Part shown: positions 1 to 5,600 of the stretch, piece after piece
How positions within the stretch are numbered: position 1 is the stretch's first letter
Layout: each line of letters opens with the position of its first letter
Assembly (NCBI GenBank): GCA_903868035.1
Contig: CAIPTQ010000086.1
Location: forward strand, 1 to 21,947
DNA from: an uncultured Phycisphaerales bacterium
GTDB taxonomy: Bacteria; Planctomycetota; Phycisphaerae; WQYP01
Length of the DNA: 21,947 nt
Direction: 5' to 3'
The notes under the pieces: model-generated
Seen by the model: the letters and a program-made list of their open reading frames with translations, nothing else
What the model was told of the DNA's origin: nothing
The model's database searches: none
Position numbers and translations under genes: made by a program

Positions 1-155
1 AGGGCGAGAGGCCCTGGGAGGGAGCTCTCGCGCTATGGGGGGGGGGGAATCGTGACCGGCACGCCATGACGCGTCACCGGGTTTTTATTTTGTTCGTGGC
101 ACCGCCGGTCCGCCGGTGTTAATGGGCGCAAGCCCAAGCCACGTAATTCAATGCA

Positions 156-170
156 TCGGCAAAATGCCGA
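156..170 (-). terminator. possible hairpin downstream of tmRNA
   Basis: A 6-bp inverted repeat (TCGGCA/TGCCGA) around a 3-nt loop lies 10 nt beyond the 3' end of the tmRNA on the minus strand. No T-run follows it, so it may be a processing or weak termination hairpin. Further downstream (1-150) I see G/C-rich inverted repeats and a poly-G run but no gene. Confidence 0.25.
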
Positions 171-180
171 GGCCACAGTT

Positions 181-557
181 TGGAGGCGGAGGGAGTTGAA
201 CCCTCGTCCCGAGGCAGGTTGACGAAAGCCTCTACGTGCGTAGGTCAAATTTTATCTTATGCCGCGCGGCGTCTTAAACCGAACTCCGCGGGCACCAGCT
301 CCTCCTGGGTCTTAGCGCCGGCCCAAGGAACCCTGGCCAACGAGCGGTCTGCTGAAATGACAACTCATCCCATGACACAGACGATCACAGGTGAATCGTG
401 CAGCCAGTATTTAGGCCGCAAGACGGAGGCTTTCGCCCCCGACTGGGAACTTGTAGTTCTCAGTAGCATTTAAGTTTTGCCACACAGTTTTACGACTTGC
501 ATGACAGGTCGGCACGCCACCAGCATCACTACTGTCCGGTCGATACCTGGCGCCCCC
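181..557 (-). ncRNA. ssrA: tmRNA (transfer-messenger RNA)
   Basis: This is a one-piece tmRNA of 377 nt that rescues stalled ribosomes with SmpB and tags the incomplete protein for proteolysis. The 5' end GGGGGCG pairs with the 3' end CGCCTCC over seven base pairs. The third pair is G-U, the alanine identity element charged by AlaRS. The T-arm is GAGGG-TTCAACT-CCCTC and the discriminator is A. No CCA is encoded. The internal reading frame appears to give an 18-residue tag, ATENYKFPVGGESLRLAA, followed by TAA and ending in the usual LAA degron. The resume codon is taken as the GCT after AACTTAAAT, which is an inference. The gene lies at the downstream end of the minus-strand tRNA array, about 260 nt beyond tRNA-Lys(TTT). 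Confidence 0.93.
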
Positions 558-815
558 GAATTTTCAAAGAGCAAAGCGTGTTCGCATTTCCGCTTTTTGT
601 CGCGTTGCGACCGTAATAGTTATCGGCTTGACAGGCCTCGAGGACTACACGTTCTTTCGGGAGGTTCTAACCCTTGCCCCGCCGCAACTGCGACTGATTG
701 AATAAGCATAGCAAATGGCCGCGGAATGTCAAGCGTGTCGGGGCCGAATGTTGGGAAATTATTGCGGCGCGTGGGCGCGGCGGCGTTTGCGAGCCGGGCA
801 TGGGAGCGCCTGCAT
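558..815. other. spacer between tRNA-Lys and tmRNA
   Basis: About 260 bp with no convincing gene. It must contain either the tmRNA promoter or the leader of a common transcript. I could not identify a clear minus-strand -35/-10 pair. A small inverted repeat GTCGC/GCGAC lies near 599-611. Confidence 0.5.
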
Positions 816-888
816 TGGGCCCGGCAGGAGTTGAACCCGCATCTGTCTCCTTAAAAGGGAGCGACTCTGCCAGTTGAGCTACAGACCC
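816..888 (-). tRNA. tRNA-Lys(TTT)
   Basis: A 73-nt cloverleaf. The acceptor stem GGGTCTG/CGGGCCC pairs with G-U pairs, the discriminator is A, and the D-stem is GCTC/GAGT. The anticodon loop CTTTTAA gives anticodon TTT. The outermost anticodon-stem pair is a G-A mismatch. CCA is not encoded. It is the last tRNA before ssrA in transcription order. Confidence 0.92.
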
Positions 889-903
889 GTGGAACACTGT
901 TGA

Positions 904-977
904 TGGCCCGGGCGGGAGTCGAACCCGCGGGAAGCAGGGTTTAAGCCTGCCGTGTCTGCCGGTTGCACCACCGGGCC
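904..977 (-). tRNA. tRNA-Leu(TAA) with short variable loop
   Basis: A 74-nt cloverleaf with acceptor GGCCCGG/CCGGGCC, A73, D-stem GTG/CAC and T-arm GCGGG-TTCGACT-CCCGC. The anticodon loop CTTAAAC gives TAA, for the UUA codon. The 5' half has the wide D-loop and three-pair D-stem typical of leucine tRNAs. The variable region is only five nucleotides (TTCCC), where bacterial leucine tRNAs normally carry a long arm. CCA is not encoded. The call as leucine rests on anticodon, A73 and the D-arm. Confidence 0.85.
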
Positions 978-982
978 GTGGG

Positions 983-998
983 GATTTTCGATTTTCGA
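983..998. repeat. 7-bp repeat GATTTTC (array facing 1197-1238)
   Basis: Two copies of a T-rich heptamer (ATTTTCG) fill the spacer between tRNA-Leu(TAA) and tRNA-Leu(GAG). They are the reverse complement of the GAAAATC heptamers found at 1197-1238. Confidence 0.7.
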
Positions 999-1006
999 TG
1001 GGGGGA

Positions 1007-1088
1007 TGCTCTCGGCAGGATTCGAACCTGCACGCCCGAAGGCGCGGCCACCTCAAGGCCGTGCGTCTGCCAATTCCGCCACGAGAGC
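1007..1088 (-). tRNA. tRNA-Leu(GAG)
   Basis: An 82-nt class II tRNA with acceptor GCTCTCG/CGAGAGC and A73. The anticodon loop TTGAGGT gives GAG, for CUY codons. The variable arm of 13 nt is a clean hairpin CGCC-TTCG-GGCG with a UUCG tetraloop. It is the only one of the four leucine tRNAs here that keeps the long variable arm. CCA is not encoded. Confidence 0.93.
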
Positions 1089-1093
1089 GCGCT

Positions 1094-1121
1094 GAAACTC
1101 GAAACATGAAACTTGAAACTC
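1094..1121. repeat. 7-bp tandem repeat GAAACTC
   Basis: Four consecutive heptamers (GAAACTC, GAAACAT, GAAACTT, GAAACTC) fill the whole spacer between tRNA-Leu(GAG) and tRNA-Arg(CCG). Confidence 0.85.
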
Positions 1122-1123
1122 GA

Positions 1124-1196
1124 CGATCCCGGCGCGGCTCGAACGCGCAGCCTCCGGCTTCGGAAACCGGCGCTCTTCCAGTTGAGCTACGAGATC
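1124..1196 (-). tRNA. tRNA-Arg(CCG)
   Basis: A 73-nt cloverleaf with acceptor GATCTCG/CGGGATC, discriminator G and D-stem GCTC/GAGC. The anticodon loop TTCCGAA gives CCG. G73 is common in arginine tRNAs. CCA is not encoded. Confidence 0.92.
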
Positions 1197-1238
1197 AAAA
1201 TCAAAAATCATAAATCGAAAATCGAAAATCAAAAATCC
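1197..1238. repeat. 7-bp tandem repeat GAAAATC
   Basis: About six degenerate A-rich heptamers (CAAAAAT, CATAAAT, CGAAAAT and so on) form the spacer between tRNA-Arg(CCG) and tRNA-Arg(TCT). Confidence 0.8.
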
Positions 1239-1242
1239 ACCA

Positions 1243-1315
1243 TGGCCCCGGCAGGACTCGAACCTGCATCAATCCGCTTAGAAGACGGATGCTCTGCCAA
1301 TTGAGCCACGAGGCC
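1243..1315 (-). tRNA. tRNA-Arg(TCT)
   Basis: A 73-nt cloverleaf with acceptor GGCCTCG/CGGGGCC, discriminator A and T-arm GCAGG/CCTGC. The anticodon loop CTTCTAA gives TCT, for AGA and AGG. CCA is not encoded. The plus-strand AAA+ gene region begins immediately upstream of it. Confidence 0.92.
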
Positions 1316-1340
1316 GACGGTCGCAAGCGAACTCACACCC

Positions 1341-1367
1341 TTGCCACCCGCGCCCACCCCCTATAAT
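1341..1367 (+). promoter_or_regulatory. possible promoter for the AAA+ gene
   Basis: A perfect TATAAT lies at 1362-1367, with TTGCCA 15 bp upstream at 1341-1346. The spacing is shorter than the usual 17 bp. The ettA promoter in this window has the same TTGCCA box. It would give a leader of about 245 nt before the AAA+ start codon. Confidence 0.35.
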
Positions 1368-1460
1368 GCATGGAGACAACCCGCACTGGCCGAGCCCGCC
1401 GTCTGGACTCCCAACATAGCTTGGAACTTTGCCGTTGCTGCCGCGTTGGGGGAAATATGA

Positions 1461-1504
1461 AGGAGACCTGCATGCGGCGGCACATTTCCGCCAGGCTCCT
1501 TTTT
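1461..1504 (+). terminator. terminator-like hairpin in the AAA+ leader
   Basis: AGGAG-A-CCTG pairs with CAGG-CTCCT through nine base pairs with one bulged A. There is an inner GCGG/CCGC helix, and TTTTT follows directly. It has the layout of an intrinsic terminator but lies upstream of the gene, so it could be a leader attenuator or the end of a short RNA starting near 1374. Confidence 0.5.
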
Positions 1505-1618
1505 CCTGGCTGACGGCCCTGCATGGCGGGGAGGTCAGTCGCGCCAGCGGTTGGGCAACCGGCGTCCCGCCCCGACGACACCCGCTGGCATACTCTCGTG
1601 GCACTGCCTGGAGCCCTC

Positions 1619-3166
1619 ATGCCTACCGATAGCTTACCCGCCCCCCCAACCGTTCCCCCGGCCTCCCCGCAGGCCCCAGCGAACTCCCTCCCCGTGGTCG
1701 CGGCCATCCAGGGCATCCTCGACACCGGGCGGCCGCTGCTCTACATTCAGACCACCGAAGAGGACCGCGTCATCGGGGTGTTCCGGCGGATCGCCGAAGC
1801 GCGGCGCGGGGACCTGTTCCTGTGGAGCGTGACCGAGGGCCTGCTGCAGAACGGCAAGCCGCTCCCGAGCCAGCCCGAGGGGGCGCGGGGCATCCTGGAT
1901 TTCATCGTGGCGCACGACCAGCCGGGCATTTTCCTGCTCAAGGACTTTCACGAGTTTCTCCACGACTCGGTCGAAATCCGCCGCCGGCTCCGCGACCTGT
2001 ACTACCGCTGCCTGGATACGGGCAAGTTCACGGTGATCTGCGCGCCCACGAAGTACATCCCGGAGGAAATCAACCGCGAGGTCGCCTTCAGCGAACTGCC
2101 CCGGCCCGACCTCAAGGAACTGGAGGAACTGCTGGCGGCCGAGGCGCAAGCCATCACCGGCGGCGCGGCGAACCTGTCCGCGGAGACGATCTACGAGCTC
2201 ACCCGCGCGGTGCAGGGGCTGACGTTCCACGAAGCCCGGCACGCCCTGCGGCGGGTGATGGCCGAGCATGGCCAGCTCGACTCCTCCATCGTGCGGACGC
2301 TGGAACAGGAGAAACAGCAGCTCGTCCGCAAAACGGGCCTGATCGAATACGTCCCCAACACGACCGGCATCGACCAGATCGGCGGGCTCGAGGTGCTCAA
2401 GACGTGGCTGACGCAGCGGCGCGGACTGTTCTTCTCGCGGGAGAGCATCTCCGCGGAGATCGTGCCCAAGGGCCTGCTGCTGATGGGCGTCTCGGGCTGC
2501 GGCAAGAGCCTTTCGGCGCGGGCCGTCGCGAACGTATTTGACCTGCCGCTGTACCGCATCGACATGGTCCATGTGTTCGCGGCCGGGATCAACAACGCCG
2601 AGCGGCTCTTCGCCTCCGCCTGCCGCACCATGGAGGAAGTGTCCCCGGCGGTGGCCTGGTTCGACGAGATCGAAAGCGGAATCTCCCGCGACCACCAGGA
2701 TGACACCGGCGTGCTCGACCGGCTCTTCAGCTACTTCCTGACGTGGATGCAGGAGAAAACCGCCGGGCTGTTCGTCGTGGCGACGGCCAACCGGATCGAC
2801 CTCCTGCCGGCGGAGATGATCCGCAAGGGGCGGTTCGACCAGGTCTTCTTCATCGACCTGCCGGACGCCGACGAGCGGCTGGAGATCTTCAAGATCCACC
2901 TCTCCCGCCGCGGTCTGGACCCGTCGGGAATGCGGCTCAACCTGATCGCGGACCGCGCCGAGGGCTGGACCGGCGCGGAGATCGAGCAGGCGGTGATCGC
3001 GGCCATCATTGCGGCGCGCATCGCCAAGGAACCCGTCAGCGACAAATACATGTTCATGTCGCTCCATCAGATCGTGCCGCTCTCGAAGACCATGAAGGAG
3101 CAGGTGAACCACATCCGCTCCTGGGCGTATGACCGCGCCCTTCGCGCTTCGGTGCGCAAGTTGTGA
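1619..3166 (+). CDS. Ycf46-like AAA+ ATPase
   Basis: A 515-residue AAA+ ATPase that resembles the Ycf46 group of cyanobacteria and plastids. Its cellular role is not well established. The N-terminal part (about residues 25-110) contains LLYIQTTEEDR, similar to the equivalent Ycf46 segment. The ATPase module shows Walker A GVSGCGKS (290-297), Walker B VAWFDEIE (345-352), sensor 1 around N391, the arginine-finger segment MIRKGRFD (400-407) and a sensor-2 WTGAEIEQA stretch. ATG 1619 is preferred over an in-frame ATG at 1523 because GGAG lies 5 nt upstream and the extra N-terminus is low complexity. It is the only plus-strand gene inside the tRNA array, and its stop codon directly abuts the 3' end of tRNA-Gly(TCC) on the other strand. 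Read-through would run antisense across the tRNAs. Confidence 0.85.
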   Translation: MPTDSLPAPPTVPPASPQAPANSLPVVAAIQGILDTGRPLLYIQTTEEDRVIGVFRRIAEARRGDLFLWSVTEGLLQNGKPLPSQPEGARGILDFIVAHDQPGIFLLKDFHEFLHDSVEIRRRLRDLYYRCLDTGKFTVICAPTKYIPEEINREVAFSELPRPDLKELEELLAAEAQAITGGAANLSAETIYELTRAVQGLTFHEARHALRRVMAEHGQLDSSIVRTLEQEKQQLVRKTGLIEYVPNTTGIDQIGGLEVLKTWLTQRRGLFFSRESISAEIVPKGLLLMGVSGCGKSLSARAVANVFDLPLYRIDMVHVFAAGINNAERLFASACRTMEEVSPAVAWFDEIESGISRDHQDDTGVLDRLFSYFLTWMQEKTAGLFVVATANRIDLLPAEMIRKGRFDQVFFIDLPDADERLEIFKIHLSRRGLDPSGMRLNLIADRAEGWTGAEIEQAVIAAIIAARIAKEPVSDKYMFMSLHQIVPLSKTMKEQVNHIRSWAYDRALRASVRKL

Positions 3167-3239
3167 TGCGGCGTGCGGGACTTGAACTCGCAACCTCCTG
3201 GTTGGAAGCCAGGCGCTCCGCCAATTGAGCTAACACCGC
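3167..3239 (-). tRNA. tRNA-Gly(TCC)
   Basis: A 73-nt cloverleaf with acceptor GCGGTGT/ACGCCGC. The anticodon loop CTTCCAA gives TCC, for GGA and GGG. The discriminator is A, unlike the T73 of tRNA-Gly(GCC) nearby. The T-stem GCGAG/CCCGC has one A-C mismatch. CCA is not encoded. Confidence 0.91.
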
Positions 3240-3242
3240 GCG

Positions 3243-3279
3243 GGAATTTTCGATTTTTGATTTTTGATTTTCGATTTTG
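3243..3279. repeat. 7-bp tandem repeat GATTTTT/GATTTTC
   Basis: Five T-rich heptamers form the spacer between tRNA-Gly(TCC) and tRNA-Leu(CAA). They are the same family as 1197-1238, in the opposite orientation. Confidence 0.8.
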
Positions 3280-3285
3280 TTCACG

Positions 3286-3360
3286 TGCTCCCGGCAGGAT
3301 TCGAACCTGCATCAAGCGGTTCTTGAGACCGCCGCGTTTGCCGCCTTACGCCACGGGAGC
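3286..3360 (-). tRNA. tRNA-Leu(CAA) with short variable loop
   Basis: A 75-nt cloverleaf with acceptor GCTCCCG/CGGGAGC, A73 and a leucine-like D-arm (three-pair GCG/CGC stem, 12-nt loop). The anticodon loop CTCAAGA gives CAA, for UUG. The variable region is five nucleotides (TTGAT), so the long leucine arm is missing. CCA is not encoded. Confidence 0.86.
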
Positions 3361-3363
3361 ATA

Positions 3364-3436
3364 AGTGCCCGGCGAGACTTGAACTCGCAACCTCCGCATT
3401 GGCAACGCGGCGTTCTGCCGGTTGAACTACGGGCAC
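3364..3436 (-). tRNA. tRNA-Gly(GCC)
   Basis: A 73-nt cloverleaf with acceptor GTGCCCG/CGGGCAC and T73, the usual bacterial glycine discriminator. The anticodon loop TTGCCAA gives GCC. Only 3 nt separate it from tRNA-Leu(CAA). CCA is not encoded. Confidence 0.92.
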
Positions 3437-3443
3437 GTGGAAA

Positions 3444-3516
3444 AGCCCACACAGGGACTTGAACCCCGAACCTCCTGTTTACGAAACAGGCGCTCTGCCA
3501 GTTGAGCTACGCGGGC
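3444..3516 (-). tRNA. tRNA-Thr(CGT)
   Basis: A 73-nt cloverleaf with acceptor GCCCGCG/TGTGGGC containing two G-U pairs. The anticodon loop TTCGTAA gives CGT, for ACG. The discriminator is T. CCA is not encoded. Confidence 0.91.
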
Positions 3517-3522
3517 GCGTGT

Positions 3523-3547
3523 GATTTTCGATTTTTGATTTTCGATT
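3523..3547. repeat. 7-bp repeat, upstream-side arm of the tRNA-Cys flanking pair
   Basis: GATTTTC/GATTTTT heptamers that are inverted relative to the array at 3655-3684 on the far side of tRNA-Cys. The tRNA therefore sits between two complementary arms. Confidence 0.75.
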
Positions 3548-3561
3548 TGCGTGTTGGAACA

Positions 3562-3646
3562 AGACCGGGACGGGACTCGAACCCGTGCGGGCATGACCTG
3601 CCGGTGGATTTGCAGTCCACTGCCTTCGCCGCTCGGCCACCCGGCC
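3562..3646 (-). tRNA. tRNA-Cys(GCA) with long variable arm
   Basis: An 85-nt tRNA. The acceptor is GGCCGGG/CCCGGTC with a G2-U71 pair, and T73 is the cysteine identity base. The anticodon loop CTGCAAA gives GCA. The D-arm GCC/GGC resembles ordinary bacterial cysteine tRNAs. The variable region is 17 nt (3587-3603) and can form GGCA-GGTCA-TGCC, where cysteine tRNAs normally have 4-6 nt. CCA is not encoded. Confidence 0.88.
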
Positions 3647-3654
3647 AAATTGAA

Positions 3655-3684
3655 TCGGAAATCGAAAATCATAAATCGAAAATC
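3655..3684. repeat. 7-bp repeat GAAAATC, far-side arm of the tRNA-Cys flanking pair
   Basis: Four A-rich heptamers between tRNA-Cys and tRNA-Lys(CTT), reverse-complementary to 3523-3547. Confidence 0.75.
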
Positions 3685-3687
3685 CAC

Positions 3688-3760
3688 TGACCCCGGCAGG
3701 ACTTGAACCTGCAACCTTCCGGGTAAGAACCGGAAGCTCTGCCAGTTGAGCTACGGAGTC
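3688..3760 (-). tRNA. tRNA-Lys(CTT)
   Basis: A 73-nt cloverleaf with acceptor GACTCCG/CGGGGTC, A73 and D-stem GCTC/GAGC. The anticodon loop TTCTTAC gives CTT, for AAG. CCA is not encoded. Confidence 0.92.
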
Positions 3761-3782
3761 GGATCGGTGTGCGGTGGAGAGA

Positions 3783-3855
3783 TAGGATCGGGCGGAGTCG
3801 AACCGCCCACCTCTTCCTTATCAGGGAAGCGCTCTGCCAACTGAGCTACGATCCT
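3783..3855 (-). tRNA. tRNA-Ile(GAT)
   Basis: A 73-nt cloverleaf with acceptor AGGATCG/CGATCCT, A73 and T-arm GGCGG/CCGCC. The anticodon loop CTGATAA gives GAT. It is not next to rRNA genes, where this tRNA is often found in bacteria. CCA is not encoded. Confidence 0.93.
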
Positions 3856-3862
3856 GAATTCT

Positions 3863-3890
3863 GGAAACTCGAAACTCGAAACTTGAAACT
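3863..3890. repeat. 7-bp tandem repeat GAAACTC
   Basis: Four heptamers (GAAACTC twice, a GGAAACT-type start and GAAACTT) form the spacer between tRNA-Ile and the initiator tRNA. Confidence 0.8.
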
Positions 3891-3894
3891 AAAA

Positions 3895-3968
3895 TAGCGG
3901 GAGTGGGATTCGAACCCACGGCACGTGGCTTATGAGACCACGGACATCGACCACTCGTCCATCCCGCG
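3895..3968 (-). tRNA. tRNA-fMet(CAT), initiator
   Basis: A 74-nt tRNA with anticodon loop CTCATAA. Initiator features are the CGCGGG 5' end, a 1-72 mismatch (C1/U72), an A11-U24 pair in the D-stem and A73. The anticodon stem GTGGT/GCCAC keeps G29-C41 and G30-C40, but the third pair is U31-G39, so the usual three G-C pairs become GGU/GCC. An elongator or Ile2 identity is less likely because of the mismatch and A11-U24. CCA is not encoded. Confidence 0.8.
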
Positions 3969-3978
3969 ATATATCCAA

Positions 3979-4050
3979 TAGTGGCGGCAGGAGTCGAACC
4001 TACGCACTGCCGGTTATGAGCCGGCTGCTCTGCCTCTGAGCTACGCCACT
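3979..4050 (-). tRNA. tRNA-Met(CAT), elongator
   Basis: A 72-nt cloverleaf with acceptor AGTGGCG/CGCCACT fully paired, A73 and D-stem GCTC/GAGC. The anticodon stem is GCCGG/CCGGC and the loop CTCATAA gives CAT. It lacks initiator features, so it is elongator Met. A lysidine-modified Ile2 tRNA is the alternative. Confidence 0.85.
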
Positions 4051-4186
4051 GTGAGCGCGCGGTCCTTGGGAGGAAACCGCGGCCACTCCCATCTGAGGAT
4101 CAGAAGCCGGAAGACAGAAGACAGGAGTCAGAGGCGCGGAAAATTCCGGCCTCCAACTTCCTGCTTCTTTGCCCTCGGGCTTGCCT

Positions 4187-4828
4187 TCAGCCCTTCAACT
4201 CCACGTTCCAGTACGCCTCGTCGACAAACTGCGCCCACGAGGCGTGCTGCACGCGGATCAACTGCGCCGGCGTCTTCAACGCCCGCGGCACGCGAATCAA
4301 TTTCATCCGCGCCTCCGCCGGCGTCTTGTCCGCCTTCCGCGAGTTGCACTCGGTGCATGCGCACACCAAATTTTCCCACGTGTCGCCGCCCCCGCGCGAC
4401 TTGGGCACCACGTGGTCCAGCGACAGCTCGCTGGAGGGGTACTTGCACCCGCAATACTGGCACGTGTTGCCGTCGCGGTGGTAGATGTTCCGCCGGTTCA
4501 GCGGCACAAACGGCCCCGAAATCTGCCGGCCCCGGTGCTTCCGATACCGCTGCCGGTCGAACTTCGTCAGCCGCACCACCGTGGGCGCCGCCAGGCGGCC
4601 GCGCACCAGGCCGACCCAGTCATGCCGCTCGCTTTCAAACTCGGACTTCAAATCCGAAAGCTCCCGCCACGACGCCAAATCATACGTCCCCAAGTGTGGA
4701 TCATCTGTGTCCACCACCTCCGCCGCTCCCGTCACCAGCAAGGACAGCGCCCGCCGCACATCAATCACATGAATGGGCGCGAACACCTTGTTCAGCGCCA
4801 GAACCGGATACGAGAGAACCGCCGTCAC
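4187..4828 (-). CDS. HNH endonuclease family protein
   Basis: A 213-residue protein with a C-terminal HNH nuclease domain. A CxxC pair (C123, C126) lies upstream of the LDHVVPKSRGG motif, whose H139 is the presumed general base. ENLVCACTECN (N153, second zinc pair C158/C161) follows. These make the HNH fold with a structural zinc. The N-terminal 110 residues are typical of stand-alone HNH proteins found widely in bacterial chromosomes, whose biological role is mostly unknown. GTG 4828 is chosen because a perfect AAGGAGG lies 5 nt upstream (4834-4840). An upstream ATG at 4858 would bury that site. It lies in the tRNA array in the same direction as the tRNAs, between tRNA-Pro(CGG) and tRNA-Met. 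Confidence 0.85.
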   Translation of the reverse strand: MTAVLSYPVLALNKVFAPIHVIDVRRALSLLVTGAAEVVDTDDPHLGTYDLASWRELSDLKSEFESERHDWVGLVRGRLAAPTVVRLTKFDRQRYRKHRGRQISGPFVPLNRRNIYHRDGNTCQYCGCKYPSSELSLDHVVPKSRGGGDTWENLVCACTECNSRKADKTPAEARMKLIRVPRALKTPAQLIRVQHASWAQFVDEAYWNVELKG

Positions 4829-4833
4829 GGGAA

Positions 4834-4840
4834 CCTCCTT
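4834..4840 (-). promoter_or_regulatory. ribosome binding site of the HNH gene
   Basis: AAGGAGG is complementary to the 16S 3' end and lies 5 nt before the GTG at 4828. It decides the start codon. Confidence 0.7.
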
Positions 4841-4841
4841 T

Positions 4842-4870
4842 CTAGCCCGGCGTGGCAACGCCCGGCAAAA
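4842..4870. repeat. 29-bp dispersed repeat, copy 1
   Basis: Identical over 29 bp to 5947-5975. The core is a near-palindrome (CCGGCGT/ACGCCCGG). It lies just upstream of the HNH gene and resembles small REP-like intergenic elements. Confidence 0.8.
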
Positions 4871-4886
4871 CGCGACTAGCCCGTGT

Positions 4887-4966
4887 GTGGTCAGTTGCCA
4901 GTGGCCAGTTGTCGATGAACATCACCGACGAACTCCTACTGACCACTGACAACTAACCACGGACCA
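4887..4966. repeat. inverted pair of 7-bp repeats (AGTGGTC/AGTTGCC family)
   Basis: Heptamers AGTTGCC, AGTGGCC and AGTTGTC at 4887-4913 face their reverse complements at 4941-4960, with 17 of 20 bases complementary. The arms are separated by about 34 nt. Confidence 0.7.
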
Positions 4967-4972
4967 CTCCAT

Positions 4973-5046
4973 TCAGGCTGGGCGGACTTGAACCGCCGGC
5001 CTCTTGCGCCCGAGGCAAGCGCTCTGCCATGCTGAGCTACAGCCTG
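4973..5046 (-). tRNA. tRNA-Pro(CGG)
   Basis: A 74-nt cloverleaf with acceptor CAGGCTG/CAGCCTG (C1-G72, characteristic of bacterial proline tRNAs) and A73. The anticodon loop CTCGGGC gives CGG. CCA is not encoded. Confidence 0.92.
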
Positions 5047-5047
5047 G

Positions 5048-5147
<100 letters not shown>

Positions 5148-5153
5148 TCCACG

Positions 5154-5227
5154 GGAGATCGACGGGACTCGAACCCGCATCCCCGGCGTCACAGGCCGGT
5201 GCCTTCGCCGCTTAGGCCACGATCTCC
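5154..5227 (-). tRNA. tRNA-His(GTG)
   Basis: The acceptor is GAGATCG/CGATCTC with an encoded extra G-1 opposite C73, the histidine identity pair. The anticodon loop CTGTGAC gives GTG. Coordinates include G-1 (position 5227). CCA is not encoded. Confidence 0.93.
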
Positions 5228-5280
5228 ATCTGTCTTCTGACTTCTTGCTTCTTGCTTCTTGCTTCTTGCTTCTGTCTTCT
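5228..5280. repeat. 7-bp tandem repeat CTTCTTG
   Basis: At least five pyrimidine-rich heptamers (CTTCTTG, then CTTCTGT) fill the spacer between tRNA-Pro(TGG) and tRNA-His. Related copies occur at 5485-5507, and a diverged facing pair at 4102-4170. Confidence 0.8.
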
Positions 5281-5285
5281 CCCAT

Positions 5286-5358
5286 TCAGGCAGACAGGAC
5301 TCGAACCTGCATGCTCCTGGTCCCAAACCAGGCGATCCGCCGCTTGATCCACTGCCTG
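5286..5358 (-). tRNA. tRNA-Pro(TGG)
   Basis: A 73-nt cloverleaf with acceptor CAGGCAG/CTGCCTG, A73 and D-stem GATC/GATC. The anticodon loop TTTGGGA gives TGG. CCA is not encoded. Confidence 0.92.
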
Positions 5359-5377
5359 TGATTTCCAGCAGCATTCA

Positions 5378-5476
5378 CCACGGAGCCACGGAGACACGGA
5401 GAGAAATGAATTTGAGGTGTGCCGTTGTGACACGTATCAACGTTTTTCCCCCACTCTCTCCGTGCCTCCGTGTCTT
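5378..5476. repeat. inverted CACGGAG repeat pair
   Basis: Three CACGGAG words at 5378-5403 face complementary CTCCGTG words at 5454-5474 across about 50 nt. The motif is different from the other 7-bp families but is arranged the same way, in the spacer between tRNA-Trp and tRNA-Pro(TGG). Confidence 0.65.
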
Positions 5477-5514
5477 CTGGATTCTTGCTTCTGTCTTCTT
5501 GCTTCACCCACAAG

Positions 5515-5587
5515 CACGGCGGGCGGGAGTCGAACCCGCATGGACCGGTTTTGGAGACCGGGGCTCAGCCTATCGAGCATCCGCCGT
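5515..5587 (-). tRNA. tRNA-Trp(CCA)
   Basis: A 73-nt cloverleaf with acceptor ACGGCGG/CCGCCGT and G73, the tryptophan identity base. The anticodon loop CTCCAAA gives CCA. No CCA tail is encoded. Confidence 0.93.
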
Positions 5588-5600
5588 ATATAACCGTGGC

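Noticed and set aside
38..48. poly-G tract near the left edge
   Set aside because: It may be a homopolymer of no function or an assembly artefact at the edge. Nothing else supports a feature.
628..656. plus-strand TTGACA as a promoter
   Set aside because: No acceptable -10 lies 16-18 bp downstream and there is no plus-strand gene to serve.
1523..1618. upstream extension of the AAA+ gene to ATG 1523
   Set aside because: The added 32 residues are low complexity, there is no ribosome binding site, and they start next to the terminator-like hairpin.
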